Part shown: positions 7,504 through 8,110 of the stretch, piece after piece | How positions within the stretch are numbered: the stretch's first letter is position 1 | How the letters are laid out: every line of letters starts with the position of its first letter | Source: Silvimonas sp. JCM 19000 | Lineage (GTDB): Bacteria; Pseudomonadota; Gammaproteobacteria; Burkholderiales; Chitinibacteraceae | Length of the DNA stretch: 8,110 nucleotides | Assembly (NCBI GenBank): GCA_001313065.1 | Contig: BBFD01000189.1 | Span: 1 to 8,110, forward strand | Direction of reading: 5' to 3' | Position numbers and translations under genes: made by a program | The notes under the pieces: generated by a model | What the model saw: the letters and a program-made list of their open reading frames with translations, nothing else | Told to the model about the DNA's origin: nothing | The model's database searches: none

Positions 7504-7556
7504 TCGGTCCGGCCGCCTGCTGTACCATGCGCCTTCAATTTTTGCCGCAGCGCCTT

Positions 7557-8110
7557 ATGTCCCTCTCCGCCCCCGTCGCCCCCCACCGTCTGCAAGACAT
7601 CAAACAAAACTTGCTGGCCGGGCTGACCTCGTCTTTTGCCTGGTGCCGGAATGCATCGCCTTTGCCTGGTGGCGCAACTTAACCCGCTGCTGGGCCTGTA
7701 TGGCGCGTTTTTTTATCTGCACCATCACGGCTTTGTTTGGCGGCCGCCCGGCGATGATTTCGGGCGCAGCCGGTTCGATGGCGGTGGTCATCGTGGCGCT
7801 GGTGGTGCAACACGGCCCGCAATATCTGTTGGCGACGGTGGTGCTGGGCGGCCTGATCATGATGCTGTTTGGCGCGCTGCGCCTGGGCAAGCTGATCGCC
7901 ATGGTGCCGCATCCGGTGATGCTGGGCTTTGTAAACGGTCTGGCCATCATCATCGCGCTGGCGCAGCTGGAACACTTCAAACACCAGACGCCGCAAGGTA
8001 TGGCGTGCTGAGTGGCAATCCGCTGCTGCTGATGCTGGCGCTGGTGGCGCTGACCATGGCGGCGGTTTATCTCTTGCCCCGGCTCACACGCGCTGTGCCG
8101 CCGGCGCTGG
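7557..8110 (+). CDS. SulP-family anion (sulfate) transporter, N-terminal part, cut by window edge, four frameshifts
   Basis: Inner-membrane anion transporter or exchanger of the SulP/SLC26 family; sulfate, bicarbonate or another anion could be the substrate. ATG at 7557 begins MSLSAPVAPHRLQDIKQNLL, a family-typical cytoplasmic start, although no strong ribosome binding site precedes it (ATG 7527 is an alternative). Corrected sequence gives LVPECIAFA, QLNPLLGLYGAFF, ICTITALFGGRPAMISGAAG, then SMAVVIVALV, LATVVLGGLI, LRLGKLIAMVPHPVMLGFVN and GLAIIIALAQLEHF, all in SulP order. Frame breaks lie at 7639-7641 and 7665-7668 (one base missing each), the T-run 7708-7714 (one extra) and 7997-7999 (one missing, after which SGNPLLLMLALVALTMAAVY continues to the edge). 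The C-terminal half of the membrane domain and any STAS domain are outside. The family is clear; the ion is not. Confidence 0.88.

Noticed and set aside
1..8110. CRISPR array, tRNA/rRNA, insertion sequence or attachment site
   Set aside because: No periodic repeats, cloverleaf, transposase motif or flanking direct repeats were seen.

Overview
The window looks like a chromosomal stretch of a GC-rich Gram-negative proteobacterium, most likely a betaproteobacterium. This rests on the protein types (LysR regulator, SDR oxidoreductase, lipid-anchored sedolisin, SulP transporter), the codon use and the compact intergenic spaces. I see no rRNA, tRNA, CRISPR array, transposase or integrase. It holds eight recognisable or well-supported genes, two good intrinsic terminators and several plausible control regions.

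Layout. Minus strand, 1-2309: an operon-like run read right to left. It has a possible 22-codon leader ORF, two small unrecognised membrane proteins, and an S53 (sedolisin) peptidase with a lipoprotein signal that runs off the left edge. Minus strand, 2480-3917: a complete GH1 glycosidase with a 6-phospho-sugar signature, ending at its own terminator. Plus strand, 4030-5872: a LysR-family regulator divergent from the GH1 gene, then an SDR oxidoreductase ending at a strong terminator. Minus strand, 5879-7414: a NADAR-domain protein followed by a phytanoyl-CoA-dioxygenase-like Fe(II)/2-oxoglutarate enzyme. Plus strand, 7557 to the right edge: the N-terminal part of a SulP anion transporter, divergent from the NADAR gene.

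The dominant oddity is that every gene recognisable by family, and one of the two membrane genes, is broken by one or more single-base indels. I locate 15. Eleven are missing bases, ten of them in or beside short G/C runs, and four are extra bases, all in A/T runs of six or seven. Correcting each by one base restores full-length, family-typical proteins (GH1 478 aa, LysR 289 aa, SDR 246 aa, dioxygenase 300 aa, NADAR 191 aa). I therefore read them as homopolymer sequencing or consensus errors and annotate the genes as functional CDS spanning the breaks. Coordinates refer to the window as given; conceptual residue numbers refer to corrected proteins.

How the genes may work together: the LysR protein may control the divergent GH1 gene, the SDR gene, or both. 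The two membrane proteins and the sedolisin look like an envelope or secretion module of unknown role. The NADAR protein and the dioxygenase are probably cotranscribed. I do not find a convincing new defence or mobile system. The least explained part is the membrane-protein/sedolisin cluster at the left.
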